Of a stretch of 64,000 nt of DNA, positions 1-8,535 are shown piece by piece (positions within the stretch are counted from its first letter, which is position 1; every line of letters begins with the position of its first letter). Origin of the DNA: Bacillota bacterium (GTDB lineage: Bacteria; Bacillota; Clostridia; Christensenellales; Christensenellaceae); NCBI GenBank assembly GCA_023408315.1, contig JAEYKI010000006.1:62001-126000 (forward strand), in the 5' to 3' direction. A program made the position numbers and the translations under genes. The notes beneath the pieces are model-generated. The model did no database searches and was not told where the DNA came from. It saw only the letters and a list, made by a program, of their open reading frames with translations.

Positions 1-707
1 TTCTTTAACTTTTCCGGATCATCGTCATAAAGCTCCAACAGCGGGGTTACGCCCCGCCCATCTGCAGTATGGACAATGGTATTGTTTTGAATAACGACGC
101 AGCTTATACTCCCACTACCAATCAACCGGAGTGCCTCTTCGAGCATATCATCTGTACCTACCCTTAGCCGGGCCTTGTAGTTTTTATGTGCGGGCCAGTT
201 CCCATACCTTCTCAACATATACATAATGACAGGTACTAAAACAATCTGGATTACAATCCCGGGGAATCCCTGCATGAGGGCTGCGCTCAAGGACAATGCC
301 TGAATATCACCATTCCCTGAGAACATAAGGGCAGTGTACATCAAGCCATATAGCAGCCAGCCGGAAAGCATGGAAATAAGAAGAGAAAAGTAAATGCGCA
401 ATTTGATTTTTTGATATAGGAGCCCGCTCATGAGACCCATTGCAAACAATTGAACAATCATAATCGGTAACATTGGATACGCGGCCGGCATGCCTGTCAA
501 TAGGCTGGACATTGCTGGAACAACGACGCCACAAACAGCGCCATACCTGGGCCCGCAAATGAGTCCGCATAGCAGCACAGGTATGTGCATGGGAAGCAGT
601 ATTGTTCCTGGGATGCCAAAGGCATGTGCAGTAAAGAATGGTAAGATCAAGCCAATGGCAGTAAAAAGCCCGGCCATGACCATACGATGAGACTCACTTT
701 TCAGCAT
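1..707 (-). CDS. ECF transporter S component fused to a DUF1893 domain (3' end outside window)
   Basis: About 235 residues are visible, and the reading frame is still open at the window edge, so the C-terminus is missing. Residues 1-165 contain five or six hydrophobic segments typical of the substrate-binding S component of energy-coupling-factor vitamin or metal importers. From about residue 185 a soluble segment (around LEEALRLIGSGSISCVV and GRGVTPLLEL) matches DUF1893, whose function is unknown. The start ATG at 707 has a GGAGGAAAT ribosome binding site. It is separated from the upstream histidine kinase gene by that operon's terminator. Two perfect 11-bp direct repeats lie about 110 bp upstream, suggesting control by the neighbouring OmpR-type regulator. 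The substrate cannot be read from the sequence. Confidence 0.75.
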   Translation of the reverse strand, partial: MLKSESHRMVMAGLFTAIGLILPFFTAHAFGIPGTILLPMHIPVLLCGLICGPRYGAVCGVVVPAMSSLLTGMPAAYPMLPIMIVQLFAMGLMSGLLYQKIKLRIYFSLLISMLSGWLLYGLMYTALMFSGNGDIQALSLSAALMQGFPGIVIQIVLVPVIMYMLRRYGNWPAHKNYKARLRVGTDDMLEEALRLIGSGSISCVVIQNNTIVHTADGRGVTPLLELYDDDPEKLK

Positions 708-813
708 GTAGATTTCCTCCTTCATTCACATTTGCTTTGCCCTGCCAATAAAAATTGAATGCGGCATGGGAAAGTATAAATGCGCGTTCAATGATATAAC
801 CGTAATGAAAAGC

Positions 814-835
814 TGTGAGAAAAATGTGAGAAAAA
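814..835. promoter_or_regulatory. Tandem 11-bp direct repeat, probable OmpR-family operator
   Basis: TGTGAGAAAAA occurs twice head to tail (814-824, 825-835). Adjacent half-sites with 11-bp periodicity are the usual target of OmpR/PhoB-type dimers. A TATATC -10 candidate on the minus strand lies about 16 bp downstream (792-797), the geometry of an activator overlapping the -35 region. The same motif precedes the DUF362 operon at 6091-6123. Confidence 0.6.
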
Positions 836-897
836 AAGCAAATTTGTATGAAGGTTATTTGGTTAACGATTAACTTACTGAATTCCGAAAAAGCTAA

Positions 898-935
898 TCA
901 AAAAATAAAAAAATAGGCGTTACAACTTCGCCTAC
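898..935 (-). terminator. Intrinsic terminator of the two-component operon
   Basis: A six-bp stem (915-920 with 930-935, TAGGCG/CGCCTA) with a nine-base loop is followed on the minus strand by a long T-rich run. It lies about 30 bp beyond the histidine kinase stop codon. Confidence 0.75.
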
Positions 936-963
936 TTGTTAAAAGGCAACTGGTGTTAAGGGA

Positions 964-2442
964 TCAATTTTCGCTCACATCGTTTGGATATTCGAACCAG
1001 AAGATAGTCAATCCATCCTTGCAATCCACGCCATAAAGCATATTGTGTGCTTTTAAAAAAGTGCTGACGATGGAAAGTCCGATGCCGGTTCCTTCTTTTC
1101 GTCCACCGTGATGTTGGCTGCGCTGATATCTTTCCCAAATGATTTCGCGGTCTTCTTCCGGAATAGGGTCTCCCGAATTAATGACGGATACCCGTATTTT
1201 ATTGTTTATTTCTTCAATCACTACGGAAATGGTTCCTCCGTCCACGGTGTGATTAATTGCATTATTCAGTAAATTTCGCATTACTTGGCATATTTTTAGC
1301 GCATCAATGTTGACTGGAATATTGTTCAGAGTGCTTTGCAGCCGGATGGTTATTCCATATTCGGCGGCGCTCTGCTCACAATGAGTTATCTCAGACTCTA
1401 CGATCTCATACAGATTGTACCGGCCCTTTTTAAGCTGGATATATCCGGCTTGAAGTTGGGAATAATCCATGATATCATTTACCATCTCACTCATTCGGCC
1501 AGCTTCCTGAATAATCAGGCTTAGATCCTCATTCCGTTTTACATCATCTTTCCAGCTTATATCCCGCACCATTTCGGCATAGCCCCTGATAAGGGCCAGA
1601 GGAGAGCGCAGTTCATGGGACACATTGGCAATTACCTCTTTACGTAAAACATCCACACGTTGCAGCGCCTGACCAAGTTCTTCCACCGAACGGGACAATT
1701 GGCCGAGCTCGTCATGCAAAAAAAGTCCGGGAGTCGCGGTTAGTTCGCCTTTTGCAATACTGTCTACTGTGTCCTTAAGTATGCGAATCGGCTTTACAAA
1801 ATGGCGTGACAACAATGCCGCTACCACGGCGGCGATCAATGTGAGGATTATACTCAGCATCACAAGTTGATTACGGTTGATCTGAAGCGCAGTATGCAAC
1901 TGATCCATTGTTTGATATAAAACAACCGAAGCCTGCCGGCCCTCGTATAACGCCGGAATGCCAACCTCTAACTCTAACGATGTGGGGCTGGCACCATTAC
2001 ATATGATTTTAGTGTATGAATTTCCCTGGGCAATCCCTTGATATTCTTTAGTCAGCACTAAAATATACTGTATATACAAAGATGCCGATGCCTCTGATTG
2101 CGTATCCAGTTTATGTCCCGCATTGTAAAGGGCAACCAAATTTCCGTCACTGTCAATTATCATCATCTTTCCATTGGTTACTTTGCTTAGCGAGAGTATC
2201 AACTGTTCATTACCAGAGAGATCATTTGTTTTCAATTCTTCCATAATAGGTTGCAGCCGCTCTTGCACCTCGGTAACAGTAGATTTCACAAAATTCCGTT
2301 CGAACAGAAATATTTGAACAATCCACATAAAGCCAACTCCAAGGAGCACTAAAATCAACATGATTAGCCATAAACGCACTGCTATCTTGGAGCGCAAGGG
2401 CGACCTTTTACTAATTTTGCATATATTCAAATTTATACCCAA
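964..2442 (-). CDS. Membrane sensor histidine kinase (HAMP-HisKA-HATPase)
   Basis: 492 residues. A membrane segment at about 22-45 and a second at about 195-217 enclose an extracytoplasmic sensor of roughly 150 residues. HAMP follows at about 218-270. HisKA has the phospho-acceptor in NVSHELRSPL near residue 275, and the HATPase domain has the N box NLLNNAINHT and G box GTGIGLSI. It autophosphorylates and should pass phosphate to the response regulator encoded just upstream, with which it overlaps by about 30 bp. The start is uncertain: the longest frame begins with a TTG at 2442 inside the regulator gene, and another TTG four codons later is possible. The signal sensed is unknown. The gene context (ECF, permease, LarC, DUF362) hints at a metal or cofactor signal, but that is inference. 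Confidence 0.9.
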   Translation of the reverse strand: MGINLNICKISKRSPLRSKIAVRLWLIMLILVLLGVGFMWIVQIFLFERNFVKSTVTEVQERLQPIMEELKTNDLSGNEQLILSLSKVTNGKMMIIDSDGNLVALYNAGHKLDTQSEASASLYIQYILVLTKEYQGIAQGNSYTKIICNGASPTSLELEVGIPALYEGRQASVVLYQTMDQLHTALQINRNQLVMLSIILTLIAAVVAALLSRHFVKPIRILKDTVDSIAKGELTATPGLFLHDELGQLSRSVEELGQALQRVDVLRKEVIANVSHELRSPLALIRGYAEMVRDISWKDDVKRNEDLSLIIQEAGRMSEMVNDIMDYSQLQAGYIQLKKGRYNLYEIVESEITHCEQSAAEYGITIRLQSTLNNIPVNIDALKICQVMRNLLNNAINHTVDGGTISVVIEEINNKIRVSVINSGDPIPEEDREIIWERYQRSQHHGGRKEGTGIGLSIVSTFLKAHNMLYGVDCKDGLTIFWFEYPNDVSEN

Positions 2443-3082
2443 CTCCCCATGCTGTTTGAATGACTTTTCGGTAATCGCCTAAATGCTCCCGCAAAGATTT
2501 GATATGCGTATCTACCGTACGGGAATCACCGTAATAGTGATATCCCCAGACCTTATTTAACAATTGCTCCCGGCTAAGAACAAGTCGTTCATTTTGTGCG
2601 AGATATAATAATAAATCAAATTCTTTAGGCGGTAAAATAAACGCATTTTCACCCGCAGTCACTGTTCTAGCTCCGGGAGTAATACAAAGCTCTCCAAATA
2701 TAAGCTTATCACTCGACTTGCTGCCGCTACGCTTAAGCACAGCCCCGATACGGGCCACCAGTTCCTTTGGACTGAATGGTTTGGACACATAATCGTCTGC
2801 TCCCAGGTTAAAGCCCAACAGTTTATCGTATTCCTCGCTGCGGGAGGTCAGCATAATAACCGGAATCTGGCTCTCCTTACGTATTTCTGCAAGAGTTTCA
2901 AAGCCATCAAGCCCTGGCATCATAACATCCAGCACCATGATATCAAACTGCGTGCGATTTACAATGTCAATTGCTTTCTGGCCGTTTTCGGCTTCCTCAC
3001 ACAGAAATCCTTCCAATTCGGCATATGTAAGCACTAGCTTCCGGAGGTGTATATCGTCATCGACAATGAGTAATTTCGGCAT
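2411..3082 (-). CDS. OmpR/PhoB-family response regulator
   Basis: 223 residues from the ATG at 3082, which follows AGAAGGGATCGTG; a longer frame exists but lacks a good ribosome binding site. The receiver domain (1-118) has the acidic pocket in LLIVDDD, the phospho-aspartate in MVLDVMMPG and the conserved lysine in SKPFSPKEL. The winged-helix DNA-binding domain (about 130-223) ends with the canonical SRTVDTHIKSLREHL and WGVGYKFE motifs. It partners with the overlapping histidine kinase. The 11-bp direct repeats upstream of the ECF gene and of the DUF362 operon are the obvious candidate targets, and the regulator's own gene lies at the end of the latter operon. Confidence 0.93.
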   Translation of the reverse strand: MPKLLIVDDDIHLRKLVLTYAELEGFLCEEAENGQKAIDIVNRTQFDIMVLDVMMPGLDGFETLAEIRKESQIPVIMLTSRSEEYDKLLGFNLGADDYVSKPFSPKELVARIGAVLKRSGSKSSDKLIFGELCITPGARTVTAGENAFILPPKEFDLLLYLAQNERLVLSREQLLNKVWGYHYYGDSRTVDTHIKSLREHLGDYRKVIQTAWGVGYKFEYMQN

Positions 3083-3181
3083 CACGATCCCTTCTTTCTT
3101 AGAATAAGTATAGCATTTCACTAAGCAATAATAAACCAGGATAACTTTACAATCCGTAAGTTCTTTTCGTTTAATGGCTGT

Positions 3182-3952
3182 TTATAGGACGTCCCCGTAA
3201 TATACCCTAAGGCCACCAGGAGCTCCATAATCTTTGGCTCCGAAACCGCATCCAGTTCTCATATGAGCTAGATTATGTATAGGACCATAGGCACTCACAA
3301 AATGTTTTAGTAACGCAGCACCGGTGGGAGTACAAAACTCCCCCTGAATATCTCCGCTATAAAAAGGGATACTTTGCAGGAGATATTCTGTTGCCGGAGC
3401 CGGTATATGCAACTTGCTTCCTTTGCAACAAATCAGCCCATATCCAGCATGAACGGGGGTAGCCAAGATCTGCTCGGGATTCAGCTCATCTATCAGCATA
3501 CAACATCCCAGCACATCGATAACAGCATCCATTGTACCAAGGCTGCTGTTATGAATATCTTTCATTTTTATCCCATGGACATGACTCTCCGCCTTAAAGA
3601 TCAAGCGCAAAACGGCAAGTGTGTTCTTTATAATATTTCGCGACAGTGGCCGCGAAATCAAAAAATGTTCGATTTTTGTAAAACTACCAAACTTCTTTTT
3701 AACACCTTCGGCTGATGGATATTCTCCCGTACAAATATCATCATCCTGTTCCTCCACGCCGTTCCACAGGACCCTAATATGCGTTCCTGTTATTCCACAT
3801 CGAACCAACTTTTCAGCAGTTACAAAAACTCCCGGGAAGCCGAGAGCATTGATCTTATTCATAAATTTCATGGGATGAAGCGAAATTTCCATCAATGCCG
3901 ACATAAGCATATCGCCGGCTACCCCCATACTGCAATCAAAATAAATAGTCAT
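3182..3952 (-). CDS. larC: LarC N-terminal (LarC1) nickel-insertion protein without LarC2
   Basis: 256 residues, beginning TIYFDCSMGVAGDMLMSAL, the hallmark N-terminus of LarC, which inserts nickel into the pincer nucleotide cofactor of lactate racemase-like enzymes. The family is usually about 400 residues, or is split by a programmed frameshift into LarC1 and LarC2. Here the frame stops after RVYYGDVL, the normal LarC1 boundary. Only about 100 bp separate it from the response regulator, so no LarC2 can follow. A GGAG ribosome binding site precedes the ATG. LarA, LarB and LarE are not in the window. It lies downstream of the COG0701 permease and upstream of the two-component genes, apparently in one transcription unit. 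Whether LarC1 alone is active is unknown. Confidence 0.8.
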   Translation of the reverse strand: MTIYFDCSMGVAGDMLMSALMEISLHPMKFMNKINALGFPGVFVTAEKLVRCGITGTHIRVLWNGVEEQDDDICTGEYPSAEGVKKKFGSFTKIEHFLISRPLSRNIIKNTLAVLRLIFKAESHVHGIKMKDIHNSSLGTMDAVIDVLGCCMLIDELNPEQILATPVHAGYGLICCKGSKLHIPAPATEYLLQSIPFYSGDIQGEFCTPTGAALLKHFVSAYGPIHNLAHMRTGCGFGAKDYGAPGGLRVYYGDVL

Positions 3953-4028
3953 ATTGTGCTCCAGTACGATACTTTTAAGTTCATTTCAACATTCAAATTT
4001 GAATTTTTAATTAAGTACCCACATTTTT

Positions 4029-4943
4029 TTAAAAGAGCAGATTGATTATAACGCCTGTAATAATGGCAAATACTATTGTAAACAACAGATAAATTATAAA
4101 ACGCCTTATACCAAGTACAATCTTCAGTGCCCCAAGATTTGTAATTTTCGTTGTCGGCCCGGTTATCATAAACGCAGCCGCCGCTCCCAGGCTCATGCCG
4201 CTGTTCAGCCATTCAATTAGTAATGGAATTGTTCCTCCGCCGCATACATATAAAGGTACGCCAATCGTTGCCGCCAATAAAACTCCGAATCCCTGTTGGT
4301 TTCCAAAAAGGTTTGCAAACGCATCAGAAGGGACATAACGCTGAAAAAGAACTGAAAGAGCTATACCAATCAAAAAATATGGGCCTGTTGCCCTGATGTT
4401 TCTCCAGATGTTTTTCAAAAGACGTAACAGCATGTTGGGGTCGGTATCACGGCTGGAGTCTTCTTCAAAGTTTGAAAAATTGAAGAAACTTTTATTACGA
4501 TAAAAAAAGCGGACGCAAAGCCCGGCTGTTATACCGCAAAGGGTACAGGATATTATGCGGATCATAAATGCAGTATTTCCAAGCGCAACACTGTAAATCA
4601 GGAGCTGCGGATTTAACAAAATAGAACTCATCATAAAAGCGGCAAGCCAATCGTCCCTCATGCCATTTTTAGAGAATGAAGCGACAATAGGAATCGTTCC
4701 GTACATACAGAGGGGTGAGGCGATCCCAAGCAGGCTTGCCGGGACCACCCCAAACGCTCCGAGCTTTTTATTTTGTATGAACATAAAAAGCTTGTGTATT
4801 CTATCTTTTCCAAATACTGAAATAACAGATCCGATCAAAATGCCGGCCACCCAATACGGAGCTATCTGCCATACAAGCACATCGGAGTAAAACCATAAAT
4901 AGATAAATTCCCTTTTGAGTACCTGCACTAGCATATCAGCCAT
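4029..4943 (-). CDS. COG0701/DUF318-type membrane permease
   Basis: About 304 residues with eight to ten hydrophobic segments and the glycine- and proline-rich repeats typical of the PF03773 permease family (for example GVPLYVCGGGTIPLL and AAAFMITGPTTKITNLGALK). Members are annotated as SO_0444-type Cu/Zn efflux or ArsP organoarsenical efflux proteins; the actual substrate is rarely known. The gene overlaps the end of the DUF362 gene by eight bases if the ATG at 4943 is used, so the two are translationally coupled. An alternative TTG lies one codon upstream. Membrane location is certain; transport of a metal species is inferred from the family and from LarC next door. Confidence 0.75.
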   Translation of the reverse strand: MADMLVQVLKREFIYLWFYSDVLVWQIAPYWVAGILIGSVISVFGKDRIHKLFMFIQNKKLGAFGVVPASLLGIASPLCMYGTIPIVASFSKNGMRDDWLAAFMMSSILLNPQLLIYSVALGNTAFMIRIISCTLCGITAGLCVRFFYRNKSFFNFSNFEEDSSRDTDPNMLLRLLKNIWRNIRATGPYFLIGIALSVLFQRYVPSDAFANLFGNQQGFGVLLAATIGVPLYVCGGGTIPLLIEWLNSGMSLGAAAAFMITGPTTKITNLGALKIVLGIRRFIIYLLFTIVFAIITGVIINLLF

Positions 4944-6042
4944 CAATACTTACCAAACGATATTCACGGTTGCCAAAGTTAATTTCCTGAGCATGCTCCA
5001 AAATATGCGTCCCTTCTCTGGATTCAATGCGCCGAATCACGGAGGCGCCATCTGATGCAGCGTAAATTAAATCTACGCAAGCCTGATCCAAAGCAACTGG
5101 ATCAAGGGAAGCCAGTATACCGATATCATGCATATCCGGTTCGGCGGGATTTGGAACACAGTCGCAGTCAACCGAAATATTATTCATTACGTTAATATAG
5201 AGCATTTTATTTCCGTGATCGAGATAGTCGTATACGGATTTTGCGGCTTCAGCCATGCATTCAGTAAAGATTTCTGGAGGCACATCCATACCAAATCCCG
5301 TCGTTTCAGCACCTGCAGTGTGGATTAAAGACTTGCCTTGAGAAGAAGCAATGCCGATTGACATATTTTTTAGTGCCCCTCCAAAGCCGCCTATTGAATG
5401 ACCTTTGAAGTGCGAAAGTATGATAAAGAAATCGTAATTCATAAAGTGTGAACCTACCAAATCCGTTTTCAAATGTGTGCCGCCAACAACAGGTATTTCG
5501 ACGCTGCCATCGGCATCCATAATGTCAACAGGAGCTATGGCGGTAAACCCGCGATCCTCCGCGACCTGCATATGCAGCGCGGTGCTGGAACGGGAACCTC
5601 TGTAAGCGGTGTTACACTCAACGATTGTACCGTTTACAGATTGAACCAAATCTTTAATTAATTTAGGTCTAAGATAATAACCGTTTACGCCTTCACCTGT
5701 ATGCAATTTGACTGCTACTTTACCGGTGGCGGTTCGCTCCAAAGCTTTATATACTGCCATTAAGCCTGCAGCGCTAATATCGGTGGTCATATAGACAACA
5801 GGGGCATCTTTCGTGTCAGTTTGATGCTCCAGTGATCCCCATGTTACTTTGCCCACACTGCTTCCTGGGTTTACAACCGATGTCGATGCCGATGCAGAAG
5901 GGCTTGAATCTGCAACGCTTGGTAATGAGCTTTCAGATGGGCCGACAGATAAAGAACCTTTGTTACTGGAACCCTTACTGCAACCGGCCAACAGGGTCAG
6001 TGCAAATACCACGGTCAAAAAAATTGACAGAAATCGTTTCAT
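4936..6042 (-). CDS. Exported DUF362 lipoprotein
   Basis: 368 residues. A lipoprotein signal peptide (MKRFLSIFLTVVFALTLLAGC, lipobox Cys about residue 21) and a low-complexity serine-rich linker lead into a DUF362 domain, recognised by ILSHFKGHSIGGFGGALKN and ASLDPVALDQACVDLI. DUF362 proteins are commonly cytoplasmic and often carry a ferredoxin domain; this one has none and is predicted to sit on the outer face of the membrane. The ATG has a GGAGG ribosome binding site. It is the first gene of an apparent operon running through the permease, LarC1 and the two-component pair, and its promoter region has three 11-bp direct repeats. The molecular function of DUF362 is not established. Confidence 0.8.
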   Translation of the reverse strand: MKRFLSIFLTVVFALTLLAGCSKGSSNKGSLSVGPSESSLPSVADSSPSASASTSVVNPGSSVGKVTWGSLEHQTDTKDAPVVYMTTDISAAGLMAVYKALERTATGKVAVKLHTGEGVNGYYLRPKLIKDLVQSVNGTIVECNTAYRGSRSSTALHMQVAEDRGFTAIAPVDIMDADGSVEIPVVGGTHLKTDLVGSHFMNYDFFIILSHFKGHSIGGFGGALKNMSIGIASSQGKSLIHTAGAETTGFGMDVPPEIFTECMAEAAKSVYDYLDHGNKMLYINVMNNISVDCDCVPNPAEPDMHDIGILASLDPVALDQACVDLIYAASDGASVIRRIESREGTHILEHAQEINFGNREYRLVSIDG

Positions 6043-6090
6043 AAGGCACCTCCATTTTTCATGTATCTTTGATAAAAACTAAAGGTTAAT

Positions 6091-6123
6091 TGTGAGAAAA
6101 CTGTGAGGAAAAAATGAGGAAAA
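6091..6123. promoter_or_regulatory. Three 11-bp direct repeats upstream of the DUF362 operon
   Basis: TGTGAGAAAAC (6091-6101), TGTGAGGAAAA (6102-6112) and AATGAGGAAAA (6113-6123) repeat with exact 11-bp spacing. They match the repeats at 814-835. A TTTATC -10 candidate on the minus strand (6070-6075) lies about 15 bp downstream of the last repeat, the same geometry as at the ECF gene. Confidence 0.6.
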
Positions 6124-6498
6124 AATAAAATTTAATGAAACCTTCTCTTTGTACAGATAGGTTGCTTAGTAAAAGATGTAAAGTCTTTAGTGTAATGTAG
6201 ATGGCATACCTCTCTTTTTATAGTCAGCCTGTAATTTTCTTGGAAAATTATTATCACTTAATAGGAGGTTCAATATCAAGACAAAATTCATGGTGAACAG
6301 CTTCTGTTCCGGCTTCAATTGCAGTCCAGCATTTGCGGTTGATTAGATTAAGAGTCTTTTAAACTCTAGGTGCGCTCACCACGCAAACATAATTCATGTT
6401 GATTGGGAAAATAATTTCATCCGGAATTACATATGGGAAGACCAAAGACAGAAGAATACATCATATTCCACAAAAGAAAATCGAAAAATAATAAATAA
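6124..6498. other. Intergenic region without recognisable gene
   Basis: AT-rich. It contains an AGGAGG at about 6263 followed by an 18-codon open frame at about 6291 (MVNSFCSGFNCSPAFAVD), too far from the Shine-Dalgarno and too short to call. No riboswitch or tRNA was recognised. Confidence 0.5.
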
Positions 6499-6532
6499 AA
6501 AGGGGTATAAATACCCCAAAAAATACCCCTTT
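6499..6532 (-). terminator. Intrinsic terminator of the ribulokinase transcript
   Basis: AAAGGGGTAT (6499-6508) pairs with ATACCCCTTT (6523-6532). A T-rich stretch follows on the minus strand. A competing shorter hairpin GGGGTA/TACCCC (6502-6517) exists. It lies about 130 bp beyond the kinase stop and may act on both strands. Confidence 0.7.
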
Positions 6533-6660
6533 CTTTTATAAAACAGCAATATTAAAAACCACCTTAAAGGGTACAGTATCAAAAAGATTAAAACATATCA
6601 TTGAGGTTTACACAATTTTCGGGACAGACTCGGTAGAACCGTTTAATATGTCCTTTTGGC

Positions 6661-8322
6661 TTACATCATAGTTCTTAAACTTTTCAGTTTTTTCATCACA
6701 CTGTTTTGATTGCGCCCAAAATAATCATGAATTTTTATATATTCCGTAAATAACTGATCATATATTTTAACCGCAACTTCATCAGGATAATAAACAGCTT
6801 CGTTTAATTTCCCTATTCTTTCAGCTGCCTCATATATATTGTCATAACCACCATTCTGTTTTCCGGCAGCCACAGCTCCAAAAATTGCTGCTCCAAGCGC
6901 CGGTCCCTGCGCACTACCTGAAATATGAACCGGTTTTTTTATTACATCCGCATAAATCTGCATCATAAACGGGCTCTTCTCTGCAATTCCACCTGCTGCA
7001 TAAAATTCACTTACTGGTAAGCCATTGTTTTCAAAATTTTCAATAATAGACCGCGTTCCAAAAGCTGTAGCCTCCACCAATGCCCTATATATTTCCTCCG
7101 GCTTTGTCTGCAAAGTCATGCCCAGAATCATACCCGTCAAATCTGCATCCACAAGAACAGAACGGTTACCATTCCACCAATCCAATGCCAAAAGCCCATT
7201 TTGCCCCGGCTTTAACTGGCCAGCCAATTCCTGCATATAGGCATGTATACTAAGGTTTCGTTCTTTTGCATTTTCTGTATATGCATGGGGCACGTAATTC
7301 TTTACGAACCATTCAAAATGATCGCCTACACAGGCCTGGCCGGCCTCATATCCAATAAATCCTGGCAAAATGCCGTCCTCTACATACCCGCAAATACCGG
7401 GAACCAATTTCTCTTGATCACCCAAAAGCATATGGCAGGTCGAAGTTCCCATGATTGCCAGCATTTTTGCTGCTTTTGATATTTTTACGGCAGGCATGCA
7501 AACATGTGCGTCAATTACGCCTACAGCAACAGAGGTCCCCTCCGCTAATCCGGTTAACTCCGCCATCTTTCTGGTAATACATCCCGCACACGAACCAAGC
7601 GGCACAACATCTGCCGAAAGTTTTTCTTCCACTACGTTTTTAAGCCTTCTGTCCAAAGCCGCAAAAAATTTTTTTGAGGGATACCCGTCTTTCTTATGCC
7701 ACAGGGCTTTATATCCTGCCGTACACGCATTTCTTTTTTGGACTCCTGTTAACTGCCAAACAACCCAATCTGCCGCCTCAATAAAATAATCCATTTCATT
7801 ATATATCTCGGGAGACTCGTCTAATATTTGCCACAGTTTTGCATACAACCACTCTGATGAGGTTTTGCCGCCATAACGCGCCAGCCATTTTTCTCCTCTT
7901 TTCTCTGCAATTTCGTTAATTTTATTAGCCTTATCCTGCGCAGCATGATGCTTCCATAGCTTCACATAGGCGTTAGGATCATTTTCATATTGTTTAAGGC
8001 AACAAAGCGGCGTGCCGTCTTTTTTTACAGGTAATACAGTACAAGCGGTAAAGTCAATACCAATACCCACTATATCTCTCGAATCAACCCCACTAATTTT
8101 TAAAACATCCGGTATGATGTGTTCCAAAGTTTTAATATAATCCGCCGGATGTTGAAGCGCCCAGTCTTTTCCGAGCTTTTTACCACCTGGCAATTCTTCC
8201 GTCATAACAGCATGCGGATATTCAAATGTACTTAATGCAATTTCCTCTCCAGTGTTTACATCAACAAGAAGTGCCCTTCCCGATAACGTACCGTAATCGA
8301 TTCCTAAGGAATATTTACTCAA
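6661..8322 (-). CDS. araB: L-ribulokinase
   Basis: 553 residues from a TTG start at 8322, chosen because GGAGAGAT lies six bases upstream and because the protein then begins SKYSLGIDYGTLSGRALLVD like other ribulokinases. It is a FGGY-family kinase of usual AraB length (about 550). The N-terminal phosphate motif DYGTLSGR, GIDFTACTVLPV, the hinge motif GIAEKSPFMMQIYADV and the late GPALGAAIFGAV are all present. It phosphorylates L-ribulose (or a related ketopentose) to the 5-phosphate in the cytoplasm. It follows the OYE-family gene and a ribose-type ABC importer with AraC regulators. No araA or araD is in the window, so the true substrate could be another ketopentose. Confidence 0.88.
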   Translation of the reverse strand: MSKYSLGIDYGTLSGRALLVDVNTGEEIALSTFEYPHAVMTEELPGGKKLGKDWALQHPADYIKTLEHIIPDVLKISGVDSRDIVGIGIDFTACTVLPVKKDGTPLCCLKQYENDPNAYVKLWKHHAAQDKANKINEIAEKRGEKWLARYGGKTSSEWLYAKLWQILDESPEIYNEMDYFIEAADWVVWQLTGVQKRNACTAGYKALWHKKDGYPSKKFFAALDRRLKNVVEEKLSADVVPLGSCAGCITRKMAELTGLAEGTSVAVGVIDAHVCMPAVKISKAAKMLAIMGTSTCHMLLGDQEKLVPGICGYVEDGILPGFIGYEAGQACVGDHFEWFVKNYVPHAYTENAKERNLSIHAYMQELAGQLKPGQNGLLALDWWNGNRSVLVDADLTGMILGMTLQTKPEEIYRALVEATAFGTRSIIENFENNGLPVSEFYAAGGIAEKSPFMMQIYADVIKKPVHISGSAQGPALGAAIFGAVAAGKQNGGYDNIYEAAERIGKLNEAVYYPDEVAVKIYDQLFTEYIKIHDYFGRNQNSVMKKLKSLRTMM

Positions 8323-8535
8323 ATCTATCTCTCCATTTATCATTTTATATTGTATGGCATAAAGCACCGTCCAAAAATGATGTACTTTATGCCACAGTCA
8401 AGTACTTGATCTCTGCCGCAATAGTTCCTGAACATCTTGAGGCATATCGTGTGTTAAGATGCAAAAGGAAAGCTTTCACATTTTATTTTGGGTGTGCCAG
8501 CAACCGATTGCGATTTTTGGCACATCACTATGAAC

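Noticed and set aside
3082..3182. Programmed frameshift leading to LarC2
   Set aside because: Only about 100 bp lie before the response regulator start, too short for the roughly 150-residue LarC2.
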